From: Dermacentor variabilis
Taxonomy: Eukaryota > Arthropoda > Arachnida > Ixodida > Ixodidae
Reading direction: 5' to 3'
Length of the DNA stretch: 64,000 bases
Assembly (NCBI RefSeq): GCF_050947875.1
Contig: NW_027460291.1
Span: 23,023,368 to 23,087,367 of the forward strand
Shown: positions 20,511 through 31,509 of the stretch, piece after piece
Position numbering within the stretch: the first letter of the stretch is position 1
Layout of the letters: the number at the start of each line of letters is the position of its first letter
Notes under the pieces: model-generated
The model's input: the letters and a program-made list of their open reading frames with translations, nothing else
The model's database searches: none
Told to the model about the DNA's origin: nothing
Program-made: the position numbers and the translations under genes

Positions 20511-22162
20511 GGCGCTGCTCTATCTCCCATGTCGATGATAGTTCTGGCTCGTCCGCTATCGCACTCCTGGATCCCACGTAGGAGAGCGCCTTCGTCGTTT
20601 GGTTGTATCCAGCCAACTTATTGGATGTTTCGCCTGTGACGTTAACGGCCGAAGCTATAAAGGCAACATCGGTGCCACAGATCCGCAGTGGGCGTCTGGA
20701 CAGCAGCGCATCCGCGATGTTCGATGGTTCTCTATTTTTGACGCGGTGCCGTGCTTTCCTCGCCGTACTCGTACCCCAGTTCCACGTGTCCTGTCCCTTT
20801 GATGCACCACCGGCTTCCGTTACGTCAACTGTCTCGCACATAATTGCGTGGGACGCAGCCGCCTCGTGCGGGGGCGCTGCTCTTTTTCCCATGTGGGTAA
20901 TAGTTTTGGCTCATGCGCTATCGCACTCCTGGCCCCTACGCAGGAGAGAGCCTTCGTCGTTTGGTTGTATCCAGCAACCTTACTGGATGTTTCGCCTGTG
21001 ACGTTAGCGGCCGAAGCTATTAAGGCAACATCGGTGTCACCGATCTTCAATGGGCATCTGGACAGCAGCGCATCCGCGATGTTCAATGGTTGTCTATTTT
21101 TGACACGGTGCCTTGCTTTCCTCGCCGTACTTGTAACCCTGTTCCACGTGCCCTGTCCCTTTGATGCACCACCGGCCTCCGTTACGTCAACTGTCTCGCA
21201 CATAATTGCGTGGGACGCAGCCGCCTCGTGCGGGGGCGCTGCTCTTTTTCCCATGTGGATAATAGTTTTGGCTCGTGCGCTATCACACTCCTGGCCCCTA
21301 CGCAGGAGAGAGCCTTCGTCGTTTGGTTGTATCACGCAACCTTACTGGATGTTTCGCCTGTGACGTTAGCGGCCGAAGCTATTAAGGCAACATCGGTGTC
21401 ACCGATCTCCAATGGGCGTCTGGACAGCAGCGCATCCGCGATGTTCAATGGTTGTCTATTTTTGACACGGTGCCTTGCTTTCCTCGCCGTACTTGTAACC
21501 CTGTTCCACGTGCCCTGTCCCTTTGATGCACCACCGGCCTCCGTTACGTCAACTGTCTCGCACATGATTGCGTGGGACGTAGCCGCCTCGTGCGGGGGCG
21601 CTGCTCTATCTCCCATGTGGATGATAGTTCTGGCTCGTCCGCTATCGCACTCCTGGCTCCTACGCAGGAGAGCGCCTTCGTCGTTTGGTTGTATCCAGCC
21701 AACTTATTGGATGTTTCGCCTGTGACGTTAGCGGCCGAAGCTATAAAGGCAACATCGGTGCCACAGATCCGCAGTGGGCGTCTGGACAGCAGCGCATCCG
21801 CGATGTTCAATGGTTGTCTATTTTTGACGCGGTGCCGTGCTTCCCTCGCCGTATTCGTACCCCAGTTCCACGTGTCCTGTCCCTTTGATGCACCACCGGC
21901 CTCCGTTACGTCAACTGTCTCGCACATAATTGCGTGGGACGCAGCCGCCTCGCGCGGTGGCGCTGCTCTTTTTTCCATGTGGATAATAGTTTTGGCGTGT
22001 GCGCTATCGCACTCCTGGCCCCTACGCAGGAGAGCGCCTTCGTCGTTTGGTTGTATCCAGCAACCTTACTGGATGTTTCGCCTGTGACGTTAGCGGCCGA
22101 AGCTATTAAGGCAACATCGGTGTCACCGATCTCCAGTGGGCGTCTGGACAGCAGCGCATCCG
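20511..22162. repeat. Satellite array, 362-bp units, 4.56 copies
   Basis: The word ggcgctgctct recurs at 20511, 20873, 21235, 21597 and 21959, always 362 bp apart, so there are no net indels across four complete units; the fifth breaks off at 22162. Units fall into two types. Type A (1 and 4) has ctatctcccatgt, tccagccaacttattggatg and gccacagatccgcagtggg. Type B (2, 3 and 5) has ctttttcccatgt-like, caaccttactggatg and gtcaccgatct. The order A-B-B-A-B suggests a three-unit higher-order repeat (1086 bp). Open frames of about 171 codons recur in every unit on both strands, but 362 is not divisible by 3 and I see no protein family. Confidence 0.95.
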
Positions 22163-22413
22163 ATATCGTTCCTGTTACGCATTGTCTTTCCGTTTTAAAC
22201 CGCCTGCGGACAGCGGTACAAATGTGTACCACATTTCATTTCATGTAGTAAAGTCAGTGGTACATATACGTACAATTCTTTTTTCGATTTCGAAAACGTC
22301 TGCATCCAGTTTCTTCAAAAACGTGTCAAGCATTTTCTTTTGCCCTCCTGAAAGCTATTATTTAGCTTTTATGAACAAAATTCCAAATGAAAAGTCGCAT
22401 CCCACAAAGGGTT
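22163..22413. other. No gene recognised
   Basis: AT-rich spacer between the satellite and the next repeat. Confidence 0.5.
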
Positions 22414-23000
22414 AACGCGATAGCGGTCAGGGCCCCGTGTTGCAGAAAATCTAGCGTCGGCGTCCACTCTCCGACGTCGTTTCGGCAAAAAGATTTTCGA
22501 GCCACACATACCCAGGTGCTCCATGTGGCACAAACAAGCTACTGCACTAATTGAATTTCTCAAGCTAAAATACGTAGAAAAATCGTAAAGTGCAACTCAC
22601 ACACAACCAATGGTATCCGACTGTTTTTTGAATGTACGAGAAAACATAGGTCTATTACGCGAAAACTCGAACAAACCCCCTTGCCACCTTTTCTACCATA
22701 CATAGACCATTCACGGCGTCCGCCATTTGCGCACGCCGGCGCACGCATATCTTGGAGGTCACGGAGCGGCGCGTCCGGTTCCTTGCAATGCCTCCAGATG
22801 GCGCTCGCCTCCATGACATCGCGGCCCACGCAAGAGGCCGAATTTCTACCAGGAAGCCCGCCTTCGTGCATAGCGTTTGCCGCCAGCGTTCCCCTGTAAA
22901 CATTACGGTTACATACGCTCCAGTTGCCGGGAAGCGTGAGAAGCAGTCAGGGATTTTTGAATACTGTCGCGTTCCACTCTTGAAAGCGAAGCTTAAGCGC
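22414..23000. repeat. Dispersed repeat with inverted terminal motif, copy 1
   Basis: It starts aacgcgatagcg (22414-22425) and ends at tactgtcgcgttccactcttg-like sequence (22962-22982, then aaagcgaagcttaagcgcc). The end of copy 2 (48078-48118) is nearly identical and gives the terminal motif cgctatcgcgtt, the exact reverse complement of this start. The interior differs from copy 2. I recall these end sequences from other tick DNA. Possibly a non-autonomous DNA element; no target duplication was found. Confidence 0.55.
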
Positions 23001-23948
23001 CTTCCAAATTTTGTGCTCATCGACCTGTGTTTCCTATGTAGCTCTGCAGGTTACTTATTAGCTGATGTAACAAACGGAAGCCATCTTTAAACCTGAAGCT
23101 TACGTGGCCCAACAGCATAATATAGCAGTTGTGGTGATTCAACCAGAGCGGCTTATACATTGTTGATTGCTTTTTTTTACACTCAGAACAAAATCATGGA
23201 ACATGTTTCTGGATGTAGGAGGACCGATGACTGGAGGGGAATAATCATGGGGAAGCTTGGTCGAAATCGAAATTGATTTTTTTAAAGTGCGGGGCAAACA
23301 CTAAACTGTTTGATGTTTTGTAGGTTCTAAAACTTCATATCGAAAATTCAAAATAACTGTACTTAAAAGACTAACTGGACGTTGCTTCGCGTTCGCAATG
23401 AAGCTAAGTATGTACAGAAATAATTCTTAGGGAAAGCCACTTTTGCAAGGCACATTAAAACAGGTGAATATTTTTCTTAGCTTTTTGCTCCAGAGCAAAT
23501 TTACCTTTTTTGTTTATGTAGTGGACTTGTGCAAACAATTCAACTTAATTTATTTTCATTGACAAAGTTGAGTAAGTAACGTACCTACAACTGCGATGAA
23601 AACATGGAACATTTTATTAGTTCTTTAGGCTCTCTTAAATTCGCAACGTCGTCTGATTCTGTAAGCGACATTTCTACCTTGTATTATTTATAATTTCTTT
23701 CATGCTGAAAGAAAGCCGTAAGATGAAAAAATAATCTTAATTGCGATGTATGAAAGGGTTTCTTTATGTCATGAAAATTTCGCATAAATAAAAAAGTAAT
23801 TTGTACTCCACTGTAATAGTACCTCTGTGAAAACACCCTAAAATTGCTGCTGAGAGTAGAAAAGCCCGTATTTAGAGCTAGCTGTACCGTTTCCACGTGA
23901 GTTAGAAGATTCAGTGACTCATTTCGTTTCATTGTGCGCTCTTTTAAG
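23001..23948. other. No gene recognised (intron)
   Basis: AT-rich intron sequence up to the acceptor of the next symporter exon. Confidence 0.5.
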
Positions 23949-24097
23949 GGTGGGCTGCGTGGCGTCGTGTGGGCCGATTGCCTTCAGGCGATGCTCACCA
24001 TCTGCGTGCCAGTGCTCATCGTGGCAAAAGTGGCCAGCGACAGCACCGGCCGCGTACGACCGCTGGCCGAACTGGACTCGCGCACCTACTTCTTCAA
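23949..24097 (+). CDS. Host exon: SLC5-family sodium/solute symporter
   Basis: The acceptor ttgtgcgctcttttaag ends at 23948 and the donor gtaagc starts at 24098. The 149-nt exon opens directly with GGLRGVVWADCLQAML and continues with a hydrophobic membrane segment (ICVPVLIVAKV), then SDSTGRVRPLAELDSRTYFF. The glycine-glycine-leucine-arginine…valine-tryptophan-x-aspartate-x-x-glutamine motif is a signature of SLC5 transporters (vitamin, monocarboxylate and glucose symporters). No stop or indel is seen. It starts in phase 0, matching the exon at 15173-15240, and ends after two bases of a codon, so at least one more exon follows; I did not find it in the window. Confidence 0.85.
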
Positions 24098-25260
24098 GTA
24101 AGCCGCTCAAAGTGTGCCAATACGTTCCATTTTTTGTTCTTTTATTAACTTATTTGTTAGTCTGCCTGAATACGTTCTAGGACAAAGGAAATTTGTCACA
24201 TATCTAGTGAACAGACGTCGTAGAAGCTCCAGCAGTGCGCGGGATTGAGCTGAAGCTAGATACAAGCTGGTGGTACCAGTCGGGGACTCGAAAACAGTAG
24301 AACGGGCGGGGGAAGTTGCCGGAGAAACAGATACAAGTGATATTGGCGCAGCGAAAGCAACACAGGCAACAGTAGTCTGCTTAAGCAGCATAAGCGTTCA
24401 TCGGTATTGTTCAAAGTGACCAGAAGGGAAGGACTACGTGAAACGGGAACCAGACAGGAGGCAATGCGGTCACAGTCGACCATGGAGCGAGACGTAGTGA
24501 TGAGAATTTCTTCCTGGAAGGGAGAAATAACATAGTCGTTAGCTACTATCATATTGAGGCATTAGTGATCTGAAGTAAGCCAAGCGTTGTGTCCGTTTGG
24601 TTAATGGTGATGTTACGACATGAAATCAGGAAATGAGTACAAGCACTGAAAAGAGGAAATGCCAAAGAAGAATAACTTCGTGAATTCACGTCTGAAGCAC
24701 GGTGAACTCAACGTGAGGGCGAATTCCATCAGCTATTATCGCGCCTAACCTTCACTCACTTTCAGTGCGGCGGAAGAATGAGTATTAAAATTCACAATAT
24801 CGTTATGTTAATTCTTTATGCTAGCTCTCCTATAATAGTCTTCTAACTGCTGCCAAATCACATTTTACTAGACGTCACCATGGTTTAAACCTCGCACCTT
24901 TCTACTCCCGCGCTGACGAAGTTCTTTTTTTCCACACGCTATTGATAATTGCAATTCATTACCTGGCATTATTCGGCCAATGTCATCGTCAGAATTCCTG
25001 AAAGCGCTAGTATAACTGTATAAATAGACATGTTATCCCCATGGTGTTCACACCGAAAGTGTTTTTCTGGTTTGTCATGTTTTTTTTTATTATTCTTCTA
25101 CACTGTGCGGTTTGTATTTGCTACTGAATGTGTGCGCATGTTTGCTTTTCGTCCACTCCCGTGCTATATAGTCCAACAGGGCTGAAGTAAGTAAATAAAT
25201 GAACAAATACCTGATGGGTACTCTATCCGGCCGGAGAAAAGCGGACCACGGATATTGTGT
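24098..25260. other. No gene recognised; possible LINE tail near 25180-25205
   Basis: Probably the next intron. The sequence ggctgaagtaagtaaataaatgaac near 25180 resembles a CR1-like 3' tail, but no coding remnant precedes it. Confidence 0.35.
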
Positions 25261-25850
25261 CTAGACTTTCCGAAGAAGGATCTTGCGAACATAGCGGCAC
25301 CAGTATCTGAGTGAGCGCGTGCATTGGAATGCATTCGACGTGGTATGCACGGGCAGGAGTGATTGCTGTAGTTCGACGGAAGCCATTTTCCCCTCCAGAA
25401 AATGGCAACTTACTAGTCTTTCGAATTGGGGTTTAGAGGCGGCATGGTGGTACGAATCAGCAGAATTGAACGGTGGCAGGACGAACGGGAAGGGCGGGGT
25501 GTAGCAGGGGACATGTGTTGCACATGACAACGACGCCACTTCTGCCCTGGCGATCTCAGGGAGCCAAGAAATCGCGCACTGGTGATGGGCACTGTAGACC
25601 GTAGATCAGCCAGGCCTGGAAGATGCGTAATTTCGTAGGCGCGTGGTACACGAAGGGAGTGAGACTCATCCAGGCGCAGGCAGGTATTATTGTAGTCCCT
25701 AACTAAGGTTGGATTTCCAACAACCAGGCCAGGGAAGGCGACGGGACTGATGCCCTTCAGAATGTGGCGAATTCGTTCTGCCTCTGTCATGATACTGCTC
25801 GCATGTCTGCAAAGAGCCAAGATGTCGTCCATGTAAATACAGGACAAAAG
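25261..25850 (-). pseudogene. Gypsy gag (capsid) fragment
   Basis: The minus frame 25847-25413 starts with SCIYMDDILALCRHASSI and continues MTEAERIRHILKGIS. This corresponds to the capsid segments YIQDVLALCRKADN and MTEADKIGHMLKGIAD of the complete element at 32424-37469, whose gag it resembles only moderately. A second frame (25539-25261) may carry the tail of the same gag. No zinc knuckle follows. It is a remnant of a different gypsy subfamily from the gag just upstream on the same strand. Confidence 0.6.
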
Positions 25851-25989
25851 CTAGCAGCACTAGTGCGTACTATGCGGCAAACAGAAAAGTCAATTTGCTC
25901 AACCTCGGTTATTTCGCCCTTCGGCGGTGTTGAAGGGCTCGTTAACACAGCGGGTGGTAGCCGATTCCCCGAGGGGAACAAGGCAAGTC

Positions 25990-27086
25990 GAGGTTGTCCT
26001 TGAACACCCATACCGCTAGTGTCCATGCTGACCACAACTGTAGCATGACCCAACCTGGCAGTCATCTACCCGGCACCCTGTCGGTGCCTGCGGCCTATAA
26101 GTGGCACGAGAGGGACTTCTAGTGTTCAGAGAATTTCGTTGCCTGTCTGAGGGAACGGACCAAGTTGGCGGGGGAAGTCACAATCGGCCTCCCTAATCGT
26201 GCAGGCCCTCCCCCTCCCCCCGTGGAGAGTTTCCGAGGATAGGGCAAAGATAACCGACTTCTCTATCGAGGCCCGCCATGGATGTACGTGGCCGGAGGCA
26301 GTACGACGGAACGGTCCCAGTATTCTCTCCCTCCAGGCACAGGCTGGCTCGAAAGAAACGTCGGCAGGTGGTGGCGGAGCGCAGTGTTGCTCCCAAAAGA
26401 ACGTCTCCATGATTTGCTGGGCGAAGCCCCCAAACTCCTCAAGGGAGGAAAATGATATGGCCTGAAGCGAAGGTCGCACATTCGCAAAACATGTGAGACC
26501 TTAGTGGACTCGGCGGCGCTGGGATCAGCACGTTGAAAGTGTTCCTGCATGGCCCGAACATATTCTCGCAGACCCTCATCTGGGTGTCGCGTTCGGGCGT
26601 CGGGTGCGGTAGTCGTAGTCTATTGGCAGGAGCTACGCTCGGAACGCTCCGACGATTTGGTCCAAGGACAGGAACAAAGGCTGCAGGCGCAGCCACTGTG
26701 CCGTGGTACTACGAAGAGCAGCGGGCATTACTCATTCGAAAAAATCAAGTCCGAAACACCCGAAACCGTCCCTAAAGGACTAAATAATCAAGAAAATTGT
26801 GAGATTTCACGGCGTCGTGGTCGCTAAACATCGGAGCGTCCAACTTTAGCTTCTTCGGTGCCATGGACTGTGCGCACTCGTAATCTATGCGCCTGGTGGC
26901 AGCCAGGTCCGCGAGATGAGCCGTTATAGTCTGGCACAACGCGGCGATCTGGCCCAAAGGCGACGAGGCCCATCGCATCCTGTCACTCACAGGCTTCACG
27001 GCTCCAGCTCCCGCCACATTCGAGACTCTCGGTTGTGATTCAACGTCTTCCGAGGCTGCCGTGCGTGCTGAAGATCGCGTCTCCAT
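25990..27086 (-). pseudogene. Gag of an LTR retroelement with tRNA-Lys-type primer site
   Basis: A plausible gag start (METRSSARTAASEDVES) lies at 27086, about 180 bp after the primer binding site. The capsid-like segment AMQEHFQRADPSAAESTKV with MCDLRFRPY follows near 26545-26470, continuing after a frameshift with SSLEEFGGFAQQIMETFFW. A zinc knuckle CYSCGQHGH-x-RYGC (26045-26004) closes the gene but carries an internal TAG. At least three frame changes occur. Gag forms the particle shell and packages RNA. The pol gene is not found downstream on this strand; instead a different gag fragment begins at 25850. Confidence 0.6.
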
Positions 27087-27266
27087 AGAAAAACAGACAG
27101 AGTAAACCAGGCAAACAAAATGCAAACGATATGTGAACCTGAATAAAGCCGGACAAGAAGCGGTAACCCAACCACGAAAGACACCACATACGCTAACGTC
27201 AAAATGCCAGGAACCCCAGCTAACAAACGAGAAGCCCTGGCGCTTGTCTTCTGCAGACCATCAGGC

Positions 27267-27285
27267 GGCTCCACATTGGGCGCCA
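27267..27285 (-). promoter_or_regulatory. Primer binding site, tRNA-Lys type
   Basis: The minus strand reads tggcgcccaatgtggagcc, close to the well-known primer site complementary to tRNA-Lys (tggcgccca-cgtggg). It lies two bases after a CACA that would end a 5' LTR, the canonical spacing. Confidence 0.75.
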
Positions 27286-27287
27286 AG

Positions 27288-27937
27288 TGTGGGCTCAGAG
27301 CCGTGGCTGTAGAGCCAGTAGCCAGCTCAGGCGAGCCATTCAAGAGATAACCTTTACTTGCTTGAAGCCCGAGGCCAACTGTTAGCTTTCTGGTCGCCGC
27401 TTCTCGCACTGTGTGCCCAGGCTGACTTCACGTGGCACGGGAGTAAGAGCCAGGCCCAAATGGTGATGATGGTGGCCCAGTGGCGCAGCCAAGCAGCCGG
27501 CGTCCTCACCACATGTATTACTCACCTTCGTTGTGGCAGTGGTGGGCCAGCTTCTCTTTGGCAGCAGGACATCAGATAGCAGTAGTACCAAAGACATGTA
27601 TGAGATTCTGCGTAACTGTTGACTTGTACGTTGAGAGACAATAGAGTCCATAGGGGTGAACAAATATGAGCAGCGTCTTGGAGGGTGGAGGCAAATGAAT
27701 AAAGCCTCAATTACTATGGTGGAAGCGTGGGTCAGGCTGTGATTCAGGTATGACTAAGAACAGTGCGCAAAACGCTCCATGACAGAAAAGCACGCTCACA
27801 CACACAAACAACACAGTTTTGAGTGTGTATTTATTTCAATGGTGTCCTTGTGCGGCCTGTATTTAGTGAAGCCTCAATTAAATTTTTTGCCTGCTGCTAG
27901 GTAATAACTGCTAGGTACGCCACTTTCTGGGTTTTCT
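27288..27937 (-). repeat. Probable 5' LTR (in part) of the gag element; otherwise no gene
   Basis: The LTR would begin (plus-strand view) with tgtgggctcagagcc at 27288. No second copy exists in the window, so the far end cannot be fixed; one candidate CA lies near 27812. The 12-bp word aagcctcaatta occurs twice (about 27703 and 27869). Confidence 0.4.
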
Positions 27938-30900
27938 CTTCGCACAGCAAGCGCCCAGCCAGTGCAGCCTTCAGCAGCTTGCACAGCTAGAGTTGTTATT
28001 CAGGGCGTTCTCTATATTGTGGAGTTTGTGGTTCTTCAGTCCTGCTCTCACGACGTGATACTTGGGTGGGACTTTCTTTCGCGAAATAACGCCGTCATCA
28101 ATTGTGCACGTGCTGAAGTCGAGTTATCGCCTCTGTGTGACGTACCCCTCGTCGGCGCCACATCTCTTCCCGCTAAGCTAGTCCTTCGGGAAGACATCAC
28201 CATACCGCCGTACTCGTCTGCCGTTGTTGCCGTCTTCTGTGGCGCTGTCTCTGGAGGCACTGTCCTCTTCACTCCTTCGGAACTCTTCATAACCCGCAAA
28301 GATGTTCCCCTCCCTTTCGCCACGCTTGACATTTCAGCCGGACTCAGCGCCATCGTTGTCTGCAATCCGCTTCCTACAGCCCTGACGGCTCTTTGCGATG
28401 AAGCACTTGGCCATGTTCAGCCTCTTGATGATATGTTTATAACCGACGTGCCGGACGCTTCGTATACAGAGCTTACTGATTTCGGTGCACTTTCCACTTC
28501 TCTTCCGCCATCAGGTGACTTATTCACACCTTTCATTGCCGATGACCTTACTTCCGAGCAGCGCTCCCAGCTTCTTCACCTGCTTGCCCAGTTCCGTTCT
28601 TCTTTTGATGTCGCTCAGCCTACTCTGGGTCGCACGTCAATCGTCAGCCACCACATCGACACTGGCTCCAACGCGCCATTGCGGCAGCGCCCGTACCGCG
28701 TATCCGCCAAAGAGCGTCAGGTGATCAGTGAGCACGTGGACGACATGCTTCAGCGCGGCGTCATTCGACCTTCCAATAGCCCGTGGGAATCACCGGTGGT
28801 TCTGGCCACAAAAAAAGATGGTTCCATTCGGTTCTGCGTCGATTATCGCCGTCTCAATAAGATAACGCGCAAAGACGTATACCCTGTAGCGCGCATTGAC
28901 GACGCTCTGGACAGCTTGCAAGGCGCTAAATTCTTCTCTTCGTTGATTTACGCTCGGGCTACTGGCAGGTCCCGATGTCAGCAGTTGATCGCCCTAAAAC
29001 TGCATTCATTATGCCAGATGGTTTATACGAATTTAATGTGATGCCATTTGGCCTATGCAATGCACCTGCTACCTTTGAACGAATGATGGACGCTATCTTG
29101 CGCGGCCTAAAATGGAGCACGTGTTTGTGCTATCTCGACGACATCGTTGTGTTCGCCCCTGATTTCAGCACGCATCTTCTTTGCCTTAGGCAAGTGGTGA
29201 CGTCCTTGACCAACGCAGGCCTGCAAATGAACGTGAAAAAGTGCCAGTTCGCCGCGCGCAAGCTCATGATTCTGGGTCACGTCGTATCACAAGACGGCAT
29301 TTGCCCCGACCCATCAAAACTTCGCGCCGTGGCAGAATTTCCGAAACCAAAGACACTCAAAGACTTCCGCGCCTTCATCGGCCTCTGTTCTTACTTCAGG
29401 CGCTTTGTTCGCAATTTTGCCTCGATAATATCACCTCTGACACAACTCTCAAGTGGCGCCAACGACCTATCCTCCTGGTCTCCTGCATGCGACACCGCGT
29501 TCGTGACCTTACGCCGTCTCCTGACGTCTCCGCCTATACTGCGACACTTCGACCCCACCGCCCCAACTAAAGTGCATACCGATGCCAGTGGTATTGGCCT
29601 TGGCGCTGTCCTTGCGCAGCGCAAGTCTGGCTACTCCGAGTACGTCGTTGCTTACGCCAGTCGTGCGCTGACCAAAGCGGAACGCAATTACAGCGTCACA
29701 GAAAAAGAATGCCTGGCCATCGTTTGGGCACTCGGGAAGTTTCGCCCCTATGTATACGGCAGGCCTTTCAATGTGGTTACTGACCATCACGCCCTTTGTT
29801 GGTTATCCTCTTTAAAAGACCCGTCTGGACGCCTTGCCCGCTGGGCTCTGCGCATTCAAGAATACGACATACACGTCATATACCGCTCCGGTCGCAAGCA
29901 CACTGACGCTGACGCTCTGTCCCGCTCTCCGCTGCCTGCCGACGCGGCCTCCCTCTCCACCATTGAGGCGGTATCCTCGGTCGACATCGACACGTTCGCA
30001 TCAGAACAGCGCAAGGATCCTTGGGTGGCCTCTCTTTTGGATCTCCTTTCTGGCTCGCCTGCATCTCCCATCTCCCGCTCCCTGCGTCGCCAGGCTCTCC
30101 ATTTTGCTGTCCGGGATAAACTCTTGTATCGACGGAACTACCAGCCCGATGGTCGCCAGTGGCTCCTGGTTATCCCTAAGACTTCGCGTTCCGACATGTG
30201 CGCGTCTTTCCATACTGACCCACAACGTGAACACGCAGGCGTTGTTAAGACGTATGAGCGCCTGCGACAACGTTACTACTGGCGCGGAATGTTTACTTTT
30301 GTCCAAAAGTTTGTCCGCTCGTGCCCGCAATGCCAACGCCGCAAATCTCCGCCTCATCCAGCCCACGGATTATTGCAGCCGCTTCCGTGCCCTGCTCGTG
30401 CCTTCGACCGTGTGGGAATTGACCTGTACGGGCCGCTACCACTAACACCCGCTGGAAAACGATGGATTATTGTCGCAGTTGATCACCTTACACGCTATGC
30501 CGAAACCGCTGCTCTACCTGCAGCGACCGCCAGTGACGTTGCATCCTTTCTGCTCCATCGTTTCATTCTTCGTCATGGCCCACCTCGGGAGCTGCTGAGT
30601 GATAGAGGCCGTGTGTTTCTGACGCAGGTGGTTGAAGCTCTGCTTGCTCAATGCCGCATAGTTCACCGGACGACTACGGCGTACCATCCTCAAACTAACG
30701 GACTGACAGAGCGTTTCAATCGCACCCTTGGTGATATGCTCGCCATGTACGTTTCATCGGAGCATACAAACTGGGACATCATCCTCCCATTTGTCACGTA
30801 CGCATATAATATGGCTACACAATGTACCACAGGATTTTCTCCATACTTTCTTCTCTACGGTCGCGATCCTTCCCATACCATCGATGCGGTTTTGCCTTAT

Positions 30901-31272
30901 ACACCAGACGCGTCAGAATGTGCTCCCGTTTCAGCCGTCGCACGACACGCAGAGGAATGTCGTCAATTAGCCCGAAAGTTCACCTCCGCTGACCAACAAC
31001 GACAAAAAGCCAATCGGGATGGCGACGCTACGAATCCGAACTTCGCTCCCGGCGCTCTTGTCTTGTTGTCCGTGCCTTCTACCACGCCTGGACTTTCGAC
31101 AAAACTTTTCTCGCAGTATGATGGACCATACCGCATCGTCGAACGGACCTCTCCCGTCAACTATGTCATAGAGCCGCTTACATCGACATCCGACAAGCGC
31201 CGCCGTGGACGGGATGTTGTTCACGTGCGCCGCCTGAAACAATTCTATGACCCGCTCGTCTCCACGTCGTAA
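27938..31272 (+). CDS. Gypsy Pol (protease end, RT, RNase H, integrase), one frameshift
   Basis: Two overlapping frames (27938-29041 and about 28946-31272) are joined by one missing base near 28945, inside RT (LDLRSGYWQ region). Domains in order: protease end ([11 protein letters not shown]), RT with [33 protein letters not shown] and the active site CYLDDIVVF (about 29127-29153); RNase H with [14 protein letters not shown] (about 29578) and [10 protein letters not shown]; integrase zinc domain (H…[11 protein letters not shown]…CPQCQRRK, about 30218-30345); core triad in [18 protein letters not shown] and [12 protein letters not shown]; and a C-terminal [12 protein letters not shown]…VHVRRLKQF domain. 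All catalytic residues are visible. A single defect in RT, not at a usual gag-pol shift site, and the missing 5' end make the copy dead. Confidence 0.9.
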
Positions 31273-31309
31273 GTCGCCAGGATGGCTCCGCTTTTGCACC
31301 GGGGGTAAT

Positions 31310-31509
31310 TGTAATGAAGAAGAGCACAGGAACAAGGCCCGCCAGATTGTCTCTTCCATGCCTGCTGTGCAACCAGTGGGCCAGCCGGATCGCCAGTGCT
31401 TGGCACGAGTGTGAGCCGTTCGAGCTACCAGCTGTTCCTGCTCTGCGTCACCTGCCTCCTCGGTTACGAAGAGACGTTACCATCGGAACTGTTCAGTGCA
31501 CCCATTACA
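31310..31509 (+). repeat. 3' LTR of the gypsy element
   Basis: It starts tgtaatg and ends cattaca, inverted terminal sequences typical of LTRs, directly after the polypurine tract. With no second copy the 200-bp length rests on these ends. Confidence 0.65.

Larger units (their letters stand above)
27938..31509 (+). mobile_element. Ty3/gypsy retrotransposon, 5'-truncated, with 3' LTR
   Basis: The element begins inside the protease (near 27938) and extends through pol to a polypurine tract (accgggggtaat, 31298-31309) and a 200-bp 3' LTR. No 5' LTR or gag is present and no matching LTR was found upstream. Codons are GC-rich and nearly undamaged compared with the other gypsy copies here, suggesting the youngest gypsy sequence in the window. 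Confidence 0.85.

Noticed and set aside
20848..22087. 171-codon frames repeated four times as a gene family
   Set aside because: They are the same frame in each 362-bp satellite unit, exist on both strands and match no protein family.
26126..26827. Plus-strand frames opposite the gag remnant
   Set aside because: They mirror the gag on the other strand and have no motif of their own.
28930..28975. Programmed frameshift in gypsy pol
   Set aside because: It lies inside RT rather than at a gag-pol border, and all relatives here read through; a one-base loss is simpler.
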